Positions 1-5,855 of a stretch of DNA of 64,000 nucleotides are shown here, in pieces. Origin of the DNA: a virus; IMG/VR virus record IMGVR_UViG_3300033153_004222, positions 17,288 to 81,287 of that record, one strand, 5' to 3'. Each line of letters starts with the position of its first letter. The first letter of the stretch is position 1. Made by a program: the position numbers and the translations under genes. The notes below the pieces were generated by a model, which saw only the letters and a list, made by a program, of their open reading frames with translations, was not told the DNA's origin and made no database searches.

Positions 1-9
1 TCATTTTTA

Positions 10-95
10 GGGTTTTCCTTTTATTTTGAACAGAGTTAATTCCCGTTTCAAAATTAAAATGAAAATTACCTTTTTTCGTTTCCCTGAAAAATGAT
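10..95 (+). repeat. Intergenic repeat, copy A
   Basis: This stretch shares an ordered set of blocks with positions 657-729: GGGTTTTCCTTTT, then TTGA(A)CAG, then AAAATGAAA, then CCTTTT and TTTCCCTG followed by AA. The spacers between blocks differ, so it is a diverged repeat and not a recent duplication. It lies upstream of a small gene, as does copy B. Function is unknown; a promoter or a phage RNA element is possible. Confidence 0.5.
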
Positions 96-191
96 GTTTT
101 ACAAAAAAATAAGGCAGAATCTTAAAATAAAGATTAAGCAAAAGAATTTTTTCACTTGTTAGCTACTTGTTGAAATGGCAAAAATTCCATG

Positions 192-217
192 ATGGTTGAA
201 CCTTAGACCATTTTTTT
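192..217 (+). terminator. Weak terminator-like hairpin
   Basis: ATGGT at 192-196 can pair with ACCAT at 207-211, and seven T residues follow. The stem is only five base pairs. It may end transcription entering from the left of the window. The overlap with the next hairpin (216-269) means the two could be alternative structures. Confidence 0.35.
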
Positions 218-269
218 CTTGTTAAATTTTGGTTGGCGAAGTGAAGCTGTAAACCCAAAATAACAAGAA
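216..269 (+). other. Long intergenic hairpin
   Basis: TTCTTGTTA at 216-224 is the exact complement of TAACAAGAA at 261-269. The stem continues inward through TTTTG with CAAAA and GTT with AAC, with a one-base bulge, leaving a loop of about 17 nt. The pairing is too long to expect by chance in 54 nt, though AT-rich sequence lowers its significance. Role unknown. Confidence 0.5.
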
Positions 270-282
270 TAACAAACCCATC

Positions 283-336
283 TATGACTCCTACTAATCA
301 TTGCGTATTGCAATATATGTTAATGCATATGTGATA
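283..336 (+). repeat. TCCTACTAAT structured repeat, copy 1
   Basis: ACTCCTACTAATC (287-299) is followed by two small hairpins: ATTGC/GCAAT (300-304 with 310-314) and ATATG/CATAT (315-319 with 326-330). Copies 2 and 3 keep the single-stranded box but have different hairpin sequences. This copy is in the leader of the gene at 374. Confidence 0.6.
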
Positions 337-373
337 CGGAATTAAATTAATTGTTCACCTAAATTTATTTATT

Positions 374-640
374 ATGTCACGGACTAAACAACGACCATTT
401 GCTGTAACAGCATTTGGAGTATGTACTCTTTTGGCTTTTATGCCTTTCGCAACAGTATTAATCAATATGATATTCTCTGGATTCTGTTCTTTCATTTATA
501 ATGATGGAACAATCTATGATAGTATGATGGGACACCCTTTAAGTTATTTTGTTTGGGGATTGTTTGTTTTGATTTTTACGATCTGCTGTTTACATGAAGC
601 AGACGAAAGGTGGCAAGATTCACAAAAGTATAATTATTAA
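374..640 (+). CDS. Small two-helix membrane protein, unknown function
   Basis: This 88-residue protein is not recognised. It has two clear hydrophobic segments, roughly residues 10-37 and 57-72, separated by a short polar stretch. The N-terminus is basic (RTKQR) and the C-terminus is charged, so both ends probably face the cytoplasm. The start follows the leader TTCACCTAAATTTATTTATT, whose first eight bases recur before the genes at 757 and 883. A phage protein of this size and topology could act on the host envelope, for example in superinfection exclusion, but nothing in the sequence proves it. Confidence 0.6.
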   Translation: MSRTKQRPFAVTAFGVCTLLAFMPFATVLINMIFSGFCSFIYNDGTIYDSMMGHPLSYFVWGLFVLIFTICCLHEADERWQDSQKYNY

Positions 641-656
641 TGACCGCTCGTTTCCT

Positions 657-729
657 GGGTTTTCCTTTTCCACGCTTGACAGCTGTAGTAAAATGAAACT
701 GATCCCTTTTCTTTTCCCTGGAACTGAAG
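657..729 (+). repeat. Intergenic repeat, copy B
   Basis: This is the second copy of the repeat at 10-95, with the same ordered blocks GGGTTTTCCTTTT, TTGACAG, AAAATGAAA, CCTTTT and TTTCCCTG. It starts just after the gene ending at 640 and precedes the small gene at 757. Confidence 0.5.
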
Positions 730-756
730 TCTATCTATTCACCTAAAAAATATGTT

Positions 757-864
757 ATGATCAAAATTAGAAACCCGATACTGTATTGGACAGTTGTTAT
801 TACTTTATTTTTATTATGTAACCCATTTACGATATGTGCTTTATGTTTTTATGCATGTATCTAA
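757..864 (+). CDS. Very small membrane protein (35 aa)
   Basis: ATG at 757 opens a 35-residue frame ending with TAA at 864. The product is basic at the N-terminus (MIKIRNP) and then almost entirely hydrophobic, with four cysteines, so it is a single-pass membrane peptide if translated. Support is its placement after a TTCACCTAAA leader like those of the neighbours at 374 and 883, and the compact spacing to the next gene (18 nt). No homologue is recognised. Confidence 0.45.
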   Translation: MIKIRNPILYWTVVITLFLLCNPFTICALCFYACI

Positions 865-882
865 ATATAAATTATTTCACCT

Positions 883-1083
883 ATGAAACTTGAATTTAAA
901 AAAGAAACCGAAAAATTAATCGCCCTTGGAATAGGGTGGGAACAACACGAATATCCTCATCGTATGGCACCAGAAAAAGTAACAAAGATTGTCTTTGTAT
1001 TCTTATGCTGGGTAATAGAGGTAAAAATTACCACAGAGTATACTTTACTTACCGAAGGTACATCTGGGACTGAAATAGTATAG
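883..1083 (+). CDS. Small hypothetical protein
   Basis: This 66-residue protein begins directly after TTCACCT, the leader box also found before the genes at 374 and 757. It has a charged N-terminal half (LEFKKETEKLIALGIGWEQHEY) with a central hydrophobic strand or helix (IVFVFLCWVIEV, residues 37-48). No family is recognised. It closes the group of three small genes before the long non-coding tract. Confidence 0.5.
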   Translation: MKLEFKKETEKLIALGIGWEQHEYPHRMAPEKVTKIVFVFLCWVIEVKITTEYTLLTEGTSGTEIV

Positions 1084-1141
1084 TGAAGGGTGAGTGAAAG
1101 GAAAAGAGCTACCATTGGTAGTTCTTCTTCCTGGATATCAG

Positions 1142-1196
1142 ATCCATAACTCCTACTAATCTCTGGTTTACAGGATAATATGTGAGTGCATATGTT
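1142..1196 (+). repeat. TCCTACTAAT structured repeat, copy 2
   Basis: ATCCATAACTCCTACTAAT (1142-1160) is identical over 19 nt to copy 3. A weak CTG/CAG hairpin and ATATG/CATAT (1178-1182 with 1189-1193) follow, in the same order as in copy 1. Confidence 0.6.
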
Positions 1197-1233
1197 ATTC
1201 TTGGGGATTCAGAGAGTTGATGAGAGCATATTT

Positions 1234-1301
1234 ATCCATAACTCCTACTAATTTTTGCGGTTTGCATTATTTGGACTGCGTTTGTGCGTGGGAAAACGCA
1301 C
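1234..1301 (+). repeat. TCCTACTAAT structured repeat, copy 3
   Basis: ATCCATAACTCCTACTAAT (1234-1252) is followed by a short TTGC/GCA-rich hairpin and then a strong one, GTGCGT/ACGCAC (1284-1289 with 1296-1301) with loop GGGAAA. The hairpin stems differ from copies 1 and 2 while the box is kept, as expected for a structured RNA motif. Confidence 0.6.
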
Positions 1302-1817
1302 CGCTATTGAAATACTATGGTTATAGCCTTTGTTTTTATATAAGGCTTTTTATTACACATTGTAAATATTATAGCGTAAAGTTATATGTGCTCTTAAAGA
1401 GTAACGGAGTGTGGCGAGGTCCAGCTTGGCAACAGAAATGGTAATCGGTGAGTAAGACAATAGTGTTCTTACCATGAGAGAAGGCCTTCGATAATTGCAA
1501 TTGTACAGGCAATATGTAATTCAGGCGAATGTAAGTCCCATAACAAATGGGCATTTGACTGTAAATCCTACGCAGTATAAAGGTCTTGTACCTGAAATGT
1601 TAAGCGAATAGAGAGGATTGAAGTTTGTAAGTAGAACTATCTGAAGCAAATCAGTAAAATAACTTTCGGTGATCGTTTTGGGCTTTTTGTTGGAAGGTTT
1701 TATGCCTTTCGGCAAAGCTCAAAGCTATCGATTTTATTTGACATAATCAAGTGGTGTTGAAAAATAAAGTATAGTTATATGATTTGACATTATGTTGAAT
1801 TGTTAATAACTTTGTAA
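1302..1817 (+). other. Non-coding, hairpin-rich tract
   Basis: No convincing gene is seen. Short frames on both strands here lack leaders and composition typical of the neighbours. Several hairpins are visible: GTAAGA/TCTTAC (1452-1457 with 1467-1472), CCCAT/ATGGG (1537-1541 with 1547-1551), and GGGCTTT/AAAGCTC enclosing GCC/GGC at about 1679-1722. It may be the 5' part of the large RNA that continues to 2841, or a separate RNA. Confidence 0.5.
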
Positions 1818-1897
1818 GCTGAAGGAAATTAACTACTCATAGTTGCAACTATAGAAGTAGAGCGAGTTGAGTAATTACTTCTCGCTGTTTTCCTTGC
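1818..1897 (+). ncRNA. Three-way-junction RNA element
   Basis: A closing stem pairs AAGGAAA (about 1822-1828) with TTTCCTT (about 1889-1895), extended by GC on both sides. Inside are two arms: CTACT/AGTAG enclosing the palindrome ATAGTTGCAACTAT, and AGCGAG/CTCGCT (1861-1866 with 1881-1886) enclosing AGTAATTACT. The element ends eight bases before the tRNA-like domain at 1905, so it may be part of the same transcript. Confidence 0.55.
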
Positions 1898-1904
1898 AAA
1901 ATAT

Positions 1905-1986
1905 GGGGATGCTACAGGCATTGATTACAATCAGGGCTTTTAAGAGCAGTTGTAAGACGAGGGTTCGAATCCTTCCATCTCCACCA
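1905..1986 (+). ncRNA. tRNA-like domain resembling the acceptor part of tmRNA, without a tag region
   Basis: GGGGATG (1905-1911) pairs over seven positions with CATCTCC, followed by A and an encoded CCA (1984-1986). The third pair is G-U, the alanine identity element G3-U70 used by tRNA-Ala and tmRNA. The T arm is complete: GAGGG, loop TTCGAAT, CCTTC. Canonical D and anticodon arms cannot be drawn. Instead the 5' side reads CTACAGGCATTGA, close to the tmRNA D-analogue, and TTACAA pairs exactly with TTGTAA where tmRNA has helix P2. The helix is capped by about 19 nt instead of the tag reading frame and pseudoknots. Alternatives are a degenerate tRNA-Ala or an attachment-site remnant of a host ssrA or tRNA gene. 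Confidence 0.65.
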
Positions 1987-2841
1987 ATGTAATGGTTCTG
2001 GTATACGAAAGAAAAATCGAGAACAATCGGGTGAAAGCCATCAGATATTATTACAAGACATAGAGCCAAGCAAGACGTGCAATTTAAGGAACAGATGATG
2101 TGTGGCTTTTGCCATGAATTTATGACGTTCTGGCACGGTGCTCTAACGATAAAGGCGTGTGGGCCGATAACTCTGGCGACAGAGTATAAAGACGAATAGT
2201 ATTCATACAAGACTATTTGTTGCCTCTTCGGAGGTCAATCTACACAAGTTGAAAACGGCAATGATGCGTGAATGCGTAAGTTGTTATCCGATTGCCTAAA
2301 TCGGATTGAGGTAGTAATACCAATAGGATAATCAGCAGACATAGTTACAAGTAAGTTTACCAACTTGCAAGTAGTATATGTCAGTTAAATATGGAACTCA
2401 TTGAGTTTGCGTATTTAATCGTGCATTGGTAAATGCATAGAGAACAGTAATCTATTTTGTACCTCAAAAGGGTACGAAGGATTTCCTCACGGACTGTTCT
2501 CTATTAGGAAGTTTATGATTAACTAAAATCAGAAAGCAAAACAAGTGGGGCGTTAGATATCGAAAGATGGCTAATACTATGCACTTCGGTGAACATAGTG
2601 CTTCAGTTACTCGCAAGGTAACTGTTGTTTGGATTCAAAAGACCAAGTATGTCCTGGCCGGGATATAATTGAGTTAAGTAGAATTTGAGTAGGTTCTAAT
2701 GTTACGAGTGATAAGCGTTACTTATCGCCATTGGCAGTTACTTTATGCAAATAGAGTGGATACGTTTTTAACCAACAGGAATAAAAGAACGAAAGACTGA
2801 CCAGATAGGGCTGTAATCTCAGGCTTTTCCTATCGTTTTTT
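1987..2841 (+). ncRNA. Large ornate structured RNA candidate (GOLLD/ROOL-like in style)
   Basis: About 850 nt without a gene are packed with perfect hairpins. Clear ones are CCTC-TTCG-GAGG (2223-2234), TCCGATT/AATCGGA (2287-2293 with 2299-2305), GGTA-GTAA-TACC (2310-2321), GACATA/TATGTC (2338-2343 with 2377-2382) enclosing AAGTT/AACTT, AAATA/TATTT enclosing AACTC/GAGTT (2387-2416), TGCATT/AATGCA (2422-2437), a 12-bp stem 2437-2448 with 2493-2504, ACTATG/CATAGT with a CAC-TTCG-GTG cap (2576-2599), CAGTTAC/GTAACTG (2604-2624) and GATAAG/CTTATC (2710-2726). The tract starts right after a tRNA-like domain and ends in an intrinsic terminator. Known giant phage RNAs have similar size and neighbours; family membership is inference. 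Confidence 0.65.
2804..2841 (+). terminator. Intrinsic terminator ending the large RNA
   Basis: GATAGG (2804-2809) pairs with CCTATC (2829-2834), with an inner GCTG/CAGG stem, followed by G and six T residues (2836-2841). It separates the non-coding tract from the gene at 2874. Confidence 0.7.
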
Positions 2842-2873
2842 CAAGGCAATTGTACAGACAAAACCAAGACATT

Positions 2874-3065
2874 ATGGAATATAATCACGAATATGATAAT
2901 CATTCGGAGATAGATTCTCTGAATGCTAAAGAAATGCAAGAGGCATACAATAAGTATTTGCTCTCGAAAAAGGATGAGCTGAGTGATGAGGAATATAATG
3001 CTTTAAGGGCATTGTTAGCTCAAAATGAAGCTGAGTTTCTATTTGATGATGATACTGATATATGA
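2874..3065 (+). CDS. Small acidic hypothetical protein
   Basis: I place the start at the first ATG (2874), preceded by an A-rich leader just after the terminator, and not at a TTG 24 nt upstream that lies against the terminator. The 63-residue product is very acidic, largely helical (AKEMQEAYNKYLLSKKDELSD) and ends FLFDDDTDI. Acidic proteins of this size in phages often mimic DNA or bind host enzymes, but no specific family is recognised. Confidence 0.6.
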   Translation: MEYNHEYDNHSEIDSLNAKEMQEAYNKYLLSKKDELSDEEYNALRALLAQNEAEFLFDDDTDI

Positions 3066-3083
3066 TAATTGTAATATGTGTCT

Positions 3084-3166
3084 GACTTACGCACATTAAT
3101 GAGTGAGTCAAACCCTAAAAGAGCAGGGTATAATATGCTCTCGTAATTTCATTTAATTAACAATAA
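3084..3166 (+). promoter_or_regulatory. Structured leader before the gene at 3171
   Basis: GACTTAC (3084-3090) pairs with GTGAGTC (3103-3109), and GAGCA pairs with TGCTC around 3121-3140. An A/T-rich leader without Shine-Dalgarno then leads to the ATG at 3171. Confidence 0.35.
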
Positions 3167-3170
3167 AGAC

Positions 3171-3767
3171 ATGAAAAATTACACAGAAAAAGAGGCAAAC
3201 GAACAAATTGCCAAATTGGTACCTGGAAAGGTATTACTAACTTCCGTAAGGAAAGTCGCAGGAGGCAAATTTCACATTGAATTGGCAGAGAAAATCCAAT
3301 CGCAAAACAGAAGTACCGTGAATGTATTAGGTATTTTAAATGCGGGTGATGAGCGATTTAATATCGGAGGAGCTCGTAGAGCTTGGGCACCTGCAGAAAA
3401 GGCACAACTATCTGAATTCTTCGGAATTGATGGAGCTGCACTTGATGGATTGGGTGAAAAGGAAAAGATATACGTATGTATAGCTGGACCTGCCTTAAAT
3501 GGGATTCCATTAGCTATTCAAATCGTGGAAACGACTGAAGGCGATGATTGGGATAATGCGAATATCGAAACCTCAGCTAAAAGAGCTGGTAAAGATGGAG
3601 ATATTCTGACGAATGAGGGGATGCCAATCTTTTCCAAAACTTATGTGGTAGGAGTACCTGAAGGTAACTCTGTGCAACATGTTTACTTGCAATCTGACCA
3701 GCAAATGGAAAGAGCTGCTAAAGTAAGCCTTGGTGCATCAGCTACAGCTGAACCGACTTTGGATTAA
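3171..3767 (+). CDS. Hypothetical protein, possibly abundant
   Basis: This 198-residue protein has no family that I recognise. It is richer in Ala and Gly than its neighbours and its codons are less AT-biased, features seen in highly expressed phage genes. The N-terminal 110 residues alternate short hydrophobic strands and polar turns (KVLLTSVRKVAGGKFHIELAEK), suggesting a beta-rich fold. It is transcribed alone, between the structured leader at 3084-3166 and a strong hairpin at 3781-3830. The isolated position, own leader and own downstream hairpin suggest separate regulation and high output. Confidence 0.7.
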   Translation: MKNYTEKEANEQIAKLVPGKVLLTSVRKVAGGKFHIELAEKIQSQNRSTVNVLGILNAGDERFNIGGARRAWAPAEKAQLSEFFGIDGAALDGLGEKEKIYVCIAGPALNGIPLAIQIVETTEGDDWDNANIETSAKRAGKDGDILTNEGMPIFSKTYVVGVPEGNSVQHVYLQSDQQMERAAKVSLGASATAEPTLD

Positions 3768-3780
3768 GTTTAAGGTGAGT

Positions 3781-3830
3781 GAAGCAATTAGGACTGAGTG
3801 GTTTAGCCACTCGGTCCCTAATTGTGTTTC
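3781..3830 (+). terminator. Strong hairpin after the gene ending at 3767
   Basis: CAATTAGGACTGAGTGG (3785-3801) pairs along its whole length with 3807-3824, with one bulged C and loop TTTAG. GAAG/TTTC can extend the base. It is followed by TTTGTGTGTT and not by a clean T run, so it may be an RNA-processing or stability element instead of a classical terminator. Confidence 0.6.
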
Positions 3831-3873
3831 TTTGTGTGTTGATTTGTAAAGGTAATATGTTAAGTTAAAGAAT

Positions 3874-4128
3874 ATGTTAACTAAATGGAAAAAATTTTTG
3901 ACAATGAACAAGCAAAAAAAAGGTAAGAAAACAAGGACTACCAGCGTCTTTTCTCCGTCTAAAAATGTCAGATCTAAAACAGTTCAAATAGAGTATAAGG
4001 ATATAATTACTCCTATACATTGGACTGAAGATGATGATGGAAAAATACAAATAGATGAAGATTTGATAAGGGAAGAATTTGAAGATGAACTTGAAAGAAT
4101 AATTTTTTTAGCAAATATAGAATTATGA
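3874..4128 (+). CDS. Small hypothetical protein with basic N-terminus and acidic C-terminus
   Basis: This 84-residue protein starts with a lysine/arginine-rich stretch (WKKFL, NKQKKGKKTRTT) and ends with an acidic helix (EDLIREEFEDELERIIF). An internal ATG at 3904 could also serve as start and would remove ten residues. The stop overlaps the start of the Mom-like gene by ATGA (4125-4128), so the two are probably translationally coupled. In phage Mu a small protein, Com, is made from the gene overlapping mom. I see no zinc-binding cysteines here, so this is not a Com homologue on sequence grounds. Confidence 0.6.
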   Translation: MLTKWKKFLTMNKQKKGKKTRTTSVFSPSKNVRSKTVQIEYKDIITPIHWTEDDDGKIQIDEDLIREEFEDELERIIFLANIEL

Positions 4129-4796
4129 TACTGATAAAAAATGAATGGGAAGTTCATGAAATAGGACTGAAAGAGTCAAAAGTATTTGTAGAACAATGGC
4201 ACTATGCTCACGGAGCAGGTAAAGTTTCACATAAATGTTATGGGTTATTTTATAAGAATGATCCGGGTACATTACATGGTGTAGCAATATGGAATGTCCC
4301 TCCTTTAGGAGCGGCTAAATCTGTTAGTTCACATCATCAAAGCGTTTTAGCTTTAAGTAGATTTTGTTTAATAGATGATAGACCTGAAAATTCAGGTTCA
4401 TATTTAATAAGTAAAAGCATCAAAAAGTTAGATAAATGTAGATGGAATACGTTATTAACCTATGCAGATACTGCATTGAATCATAACGGAGGATTATACA
4501 GAGCTGCTAATTGGGATTACGATGGAATGACAGGAAAGAATCCTATTTTTTGGGATCCAGAAAATGAACGGATGGTCAGCCGGAAAAAGGGACCGAAAAC
4601 CTATGGCAAACAAGCTATGCTTGATCAGGGCTATGAATTTAAAGGCAATTATGCCAAGCATAGATTTATATATCCTCTGAATAGAAAAGATAGGAAATTT
4701 AAAGCAATAGGGCAACAAATAGATTTATTGTTTACTTCAGATGGTAAACAAGAATTAAAAATACGTACTAATGACAAAGACAAACTGGCAGATTGA
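4125..4796 (+). CDS. Mom-like DNA-modification acyltransferase
   Basis: The 223-residue product resembles phage Mu Mom and related GNAT-fold proteins. Mom modifies adenine in phage DNA to N6-carbamoylmethyl-adenine or similar and so blocks restriction enzymes. Supporting sequence is VFVEQWHYAHGAGKVSHKCYGLF near the N-terminus, GVAIWNVPPLG, the core LSRFCLIDDRPENSGSYLIS (about residues 83-102), and LLTYADTALNHNGGLYRAANW (about 111-131), the usual order of this family. Length is close to Mu Mom (about 240). The gene is coupled by ATGA to the one upstream and overlaps the one downstream by 26 nt. The exact base modification cannot be read from the sequence. Confidence 0.75.
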   Translation: MILIKNEWEVHEIGLKESKVFVEQWHYAHGAGKVSHKCYGLFYKNDPGTLHGVAIWNVPPLGAAKSVSSHHQSVLALSRFCLIDDRPENSGSYLISKSIKKLDKCRWNTLLTYADTALNHNGGLYRAANWDYDGMTGKNPIFWDPENERMVSRKKGPKTYGKQAMLDQGYEFKGNYAKHRFIYPLNRKDRKFKAIGQQIDLLFTSDGKQELKIRTNDKDKLAD

Positions 4797-4965
4797 AGAA
4801 GAGCATATAACAATGGCGATAGATGCCCTGGAAGAACAGGCTCGATGGTTGTCAGAAGGATATGCACCTCCTAATGAAGAAGATGTGGATAGATTAAAGG
4901 ATATTCACGAAGCAATTAAATTTTTTAAACTTAAAAAAAGAAACTTATGGACAAGTATAAATTAG
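4771..4965 (+). CDS. Small helical hypothetical protein
   Basis: This 64-residue acidic protein is predicted to be mainly helical (EEEHITMAIDALEEQARWLSEG, DRLKDIHEAIKFFKLKKRN). It overlaps the end of the Mom-like gene by 26 nt in another frame, and the following gene starts inside its last codons. An internal ATG at 4813 would avoid the first overlap. No family recognised. Confidence 0.55.
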   Translation: MTKTNWQIEEEHITMAIDALEEQARWLSEGYAPPNEEDVDRLKDIHEAIKFFKLKKRNLWTSIN

Positions 4966-5309
4966 AAGATGCCTATAAAAGAATAGGTAAATTAACAGTT
5001 GAATTAGATTCTTGCAAAGAAACTGAAGAAAAATTCAGAACCTGGTGGCTACAAAATGAAGCTAAAGTTAAAGAGATGCAGGAAGAACTGGAAAAGTATA
5101 CAGATGCAAAGCCTCAATCTTTAATAGATAGAGTTATATCACAAATTTCACAAGATTTAGGAGAAATGGGTGAAGGTGATGAAAGTGTATGTTTATTATT
5201 ACAACAGCTTCCTGAAGATGTATTAGAAGCATATTTACCTGAAATGGTAATCCCAACTAAGCAAGAAGAAGCAGCAGGTGCAGATTTTGATGTAGATAAA
5301 CCGCTATAA
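4947..5309 (+). CDS. Coiled-coil protein ending in a copy of the RNA-polymerase active-site motif
   Basis: This 120-residue protein has an N-terminal heptad-like helix (about residues 5-50) followed by an acidic helical region (about 60-105). The last residues are AAGADFDVDKPL. The string GADFDVDK is identical to residues around D3360-D3364 of the giant virion protein at 31968-44813, where it forms the metal-binding DxDxD of an RNA polymerase. The codons differ at four of 24 bases, all synonymous. The observation is direct; a role as active-site mimic or polymerase inhibitor is only a hypothesis. The start overlaps the previous gene by 19 nt. Confidence 0.65.
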   Translation: MDKYKLEDAYKRIGKLTVELDSCKETEEKFRTWWLQNEAKVKEMQEELEKYTDAKPQSLIDRVISQISQDLGEMGEGDESVCLLLQQLPEDVLEAYLPEMVIPTKQEEAAGADFDVDKPL

Positions 5310-5310
5310 T

Positions 5311-5424
5311 ATGTGGTTATATCTACTGATAAGTTTTTGGCTATTAACTTTAGGCTTATTAATATGGGCTTTGTTTACAGCGGAGATGGATGATGAGGAT
5401 GATGATTACACAACATTTAAATAG
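5311..5424 (+). CDS. Small membrane protein (37 aa)
   Basis: ATG at 5311 immediately follows the stop of the previous gene. The 37-residue product is one hydrophobic helix (residues 2-24) followed by an acidic tail (EMDDEDDDYTTFK). The next gene begins six bases after its stop. The tight packing supports it being real. Function unknown. Confidence 0.55.
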   Translation: MWLYLLISFWLLTLGLLIWALFTAEMDDEDDDYTTFK

Positions 5425-5430
5425 AAAGAT

Positions 5431-5688
5431 ATGAACGGATATGAAAGAATCTTTTATGAAAGAGATGTGCCTCAAGCAGTAAAGGCATTAAAAGAAATTG
5501 CTGCACATTTAGAAACTTTAACTAAAGTCATTGTTTCAGATCCAGGAGATGAAATAGAACATATTACTGAATCATACCCAGGAGCTGGATATGGTTATAG
5601 GAAACGTAAGAAATCAGATTCTAACCCACATGTTAATCCAAAATTTGGATCAGATGAATGGGTAGCTCAAGGAGGAGATAAACCATGA
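5431..5688 (+). CDS. Small hypothetical protein
   Basis: This 85-residue protein has a helical N-terminal half (VPQAVKALKEIAAHLETLTKVI) and a basic, glycine- and tyrosine-containing C-terminal half (GAGYGYRKRKKS). It overlaps the next gene by ATGA at 5685-5688. No family is recognised. Confidence 0.6.
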   Translation: MNGYERIFYERDVPQAVKALKEIAAHLETLTKVIVSDPGDEIEHITESYPGAGYGYRKRKKSDSNPHVNPKFGSDEWVAQGGDKP

Positions 5689-5855
5689 GCTGGTGGAGAA
5701 ACATAGATGAAGGTAAAAAGGTTAATTATTTTATAATACTTTTTGGGCTTATCACATGTATTGGATTAATATTATTCAATAAATGTGATGGCACTAAAAA
5801 GATAAAAAAACAAAATTATGAGCAAACCTTACATCCACGCACGGAGTTCCGCTAA
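5685..5855 (+). CDS. Small single-pass membrane protein (56 aa)
   Basis: ATG at 5685 overlaps the preceding stop by ATGA and the frame ends at TAA 5853-5855, inside the next gene (38-nt overlap). The product has a charged N-terminus, one transmembrane segment (about residues 15-31, YFIILFGLITCIGLILF) and a lysine-rich tail. The coupled start supports translation. It could be a membrane accessory or lysis-related protein; nothing specific shows this. Confidence 0.55.
   Translation: MSWWRNIDEGKKVNYFIILFGLITCIGLILFNKCDGTKKIKKQNYEQTLHPRTEFR

Noticed and set aside
1217-1444. 75-codon frame on the + strand
   Set aside because: It overlaps repeat copy 3 and its hairpin, has unusual Cys/Tyr/Trp composition and no A-rich leader.
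1905-1986. tRNA-Lys with anticodon TTT (loop CTTTTAA)
   Set aside because: The flanking bases do not form a five-pair anticodon stem and no D arm can be drawn, while the TTACAA/TTGTAA helix excludes the canonical fold.
1905-1986. Attachment site derived from host ssrA or tRNA
   Set aside because: Not excluded, but the 5' acceptor strand is also present, which an attP copy of a 3' end would not contain; no integrase gene is seen in the window.
1875-2210. 111-codon frame on the - strand over the tRNA-like domain
   Set aside because: It runs antisense through strongly structured RNA, has no leader like its neighbours and no recognisable protein features.
1302-2841. Group I or group II intron
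   Set aside because: No intron-encoded protein, no recognisable domain V (AGC-bulge hairpin) or group I core, and no interrupted gene on either side.
3874-4128. Com-like translational activator of mom
   Set aside because: Position and ATGA coupling fit, but the zinc-finger cysteines of Com are absent.
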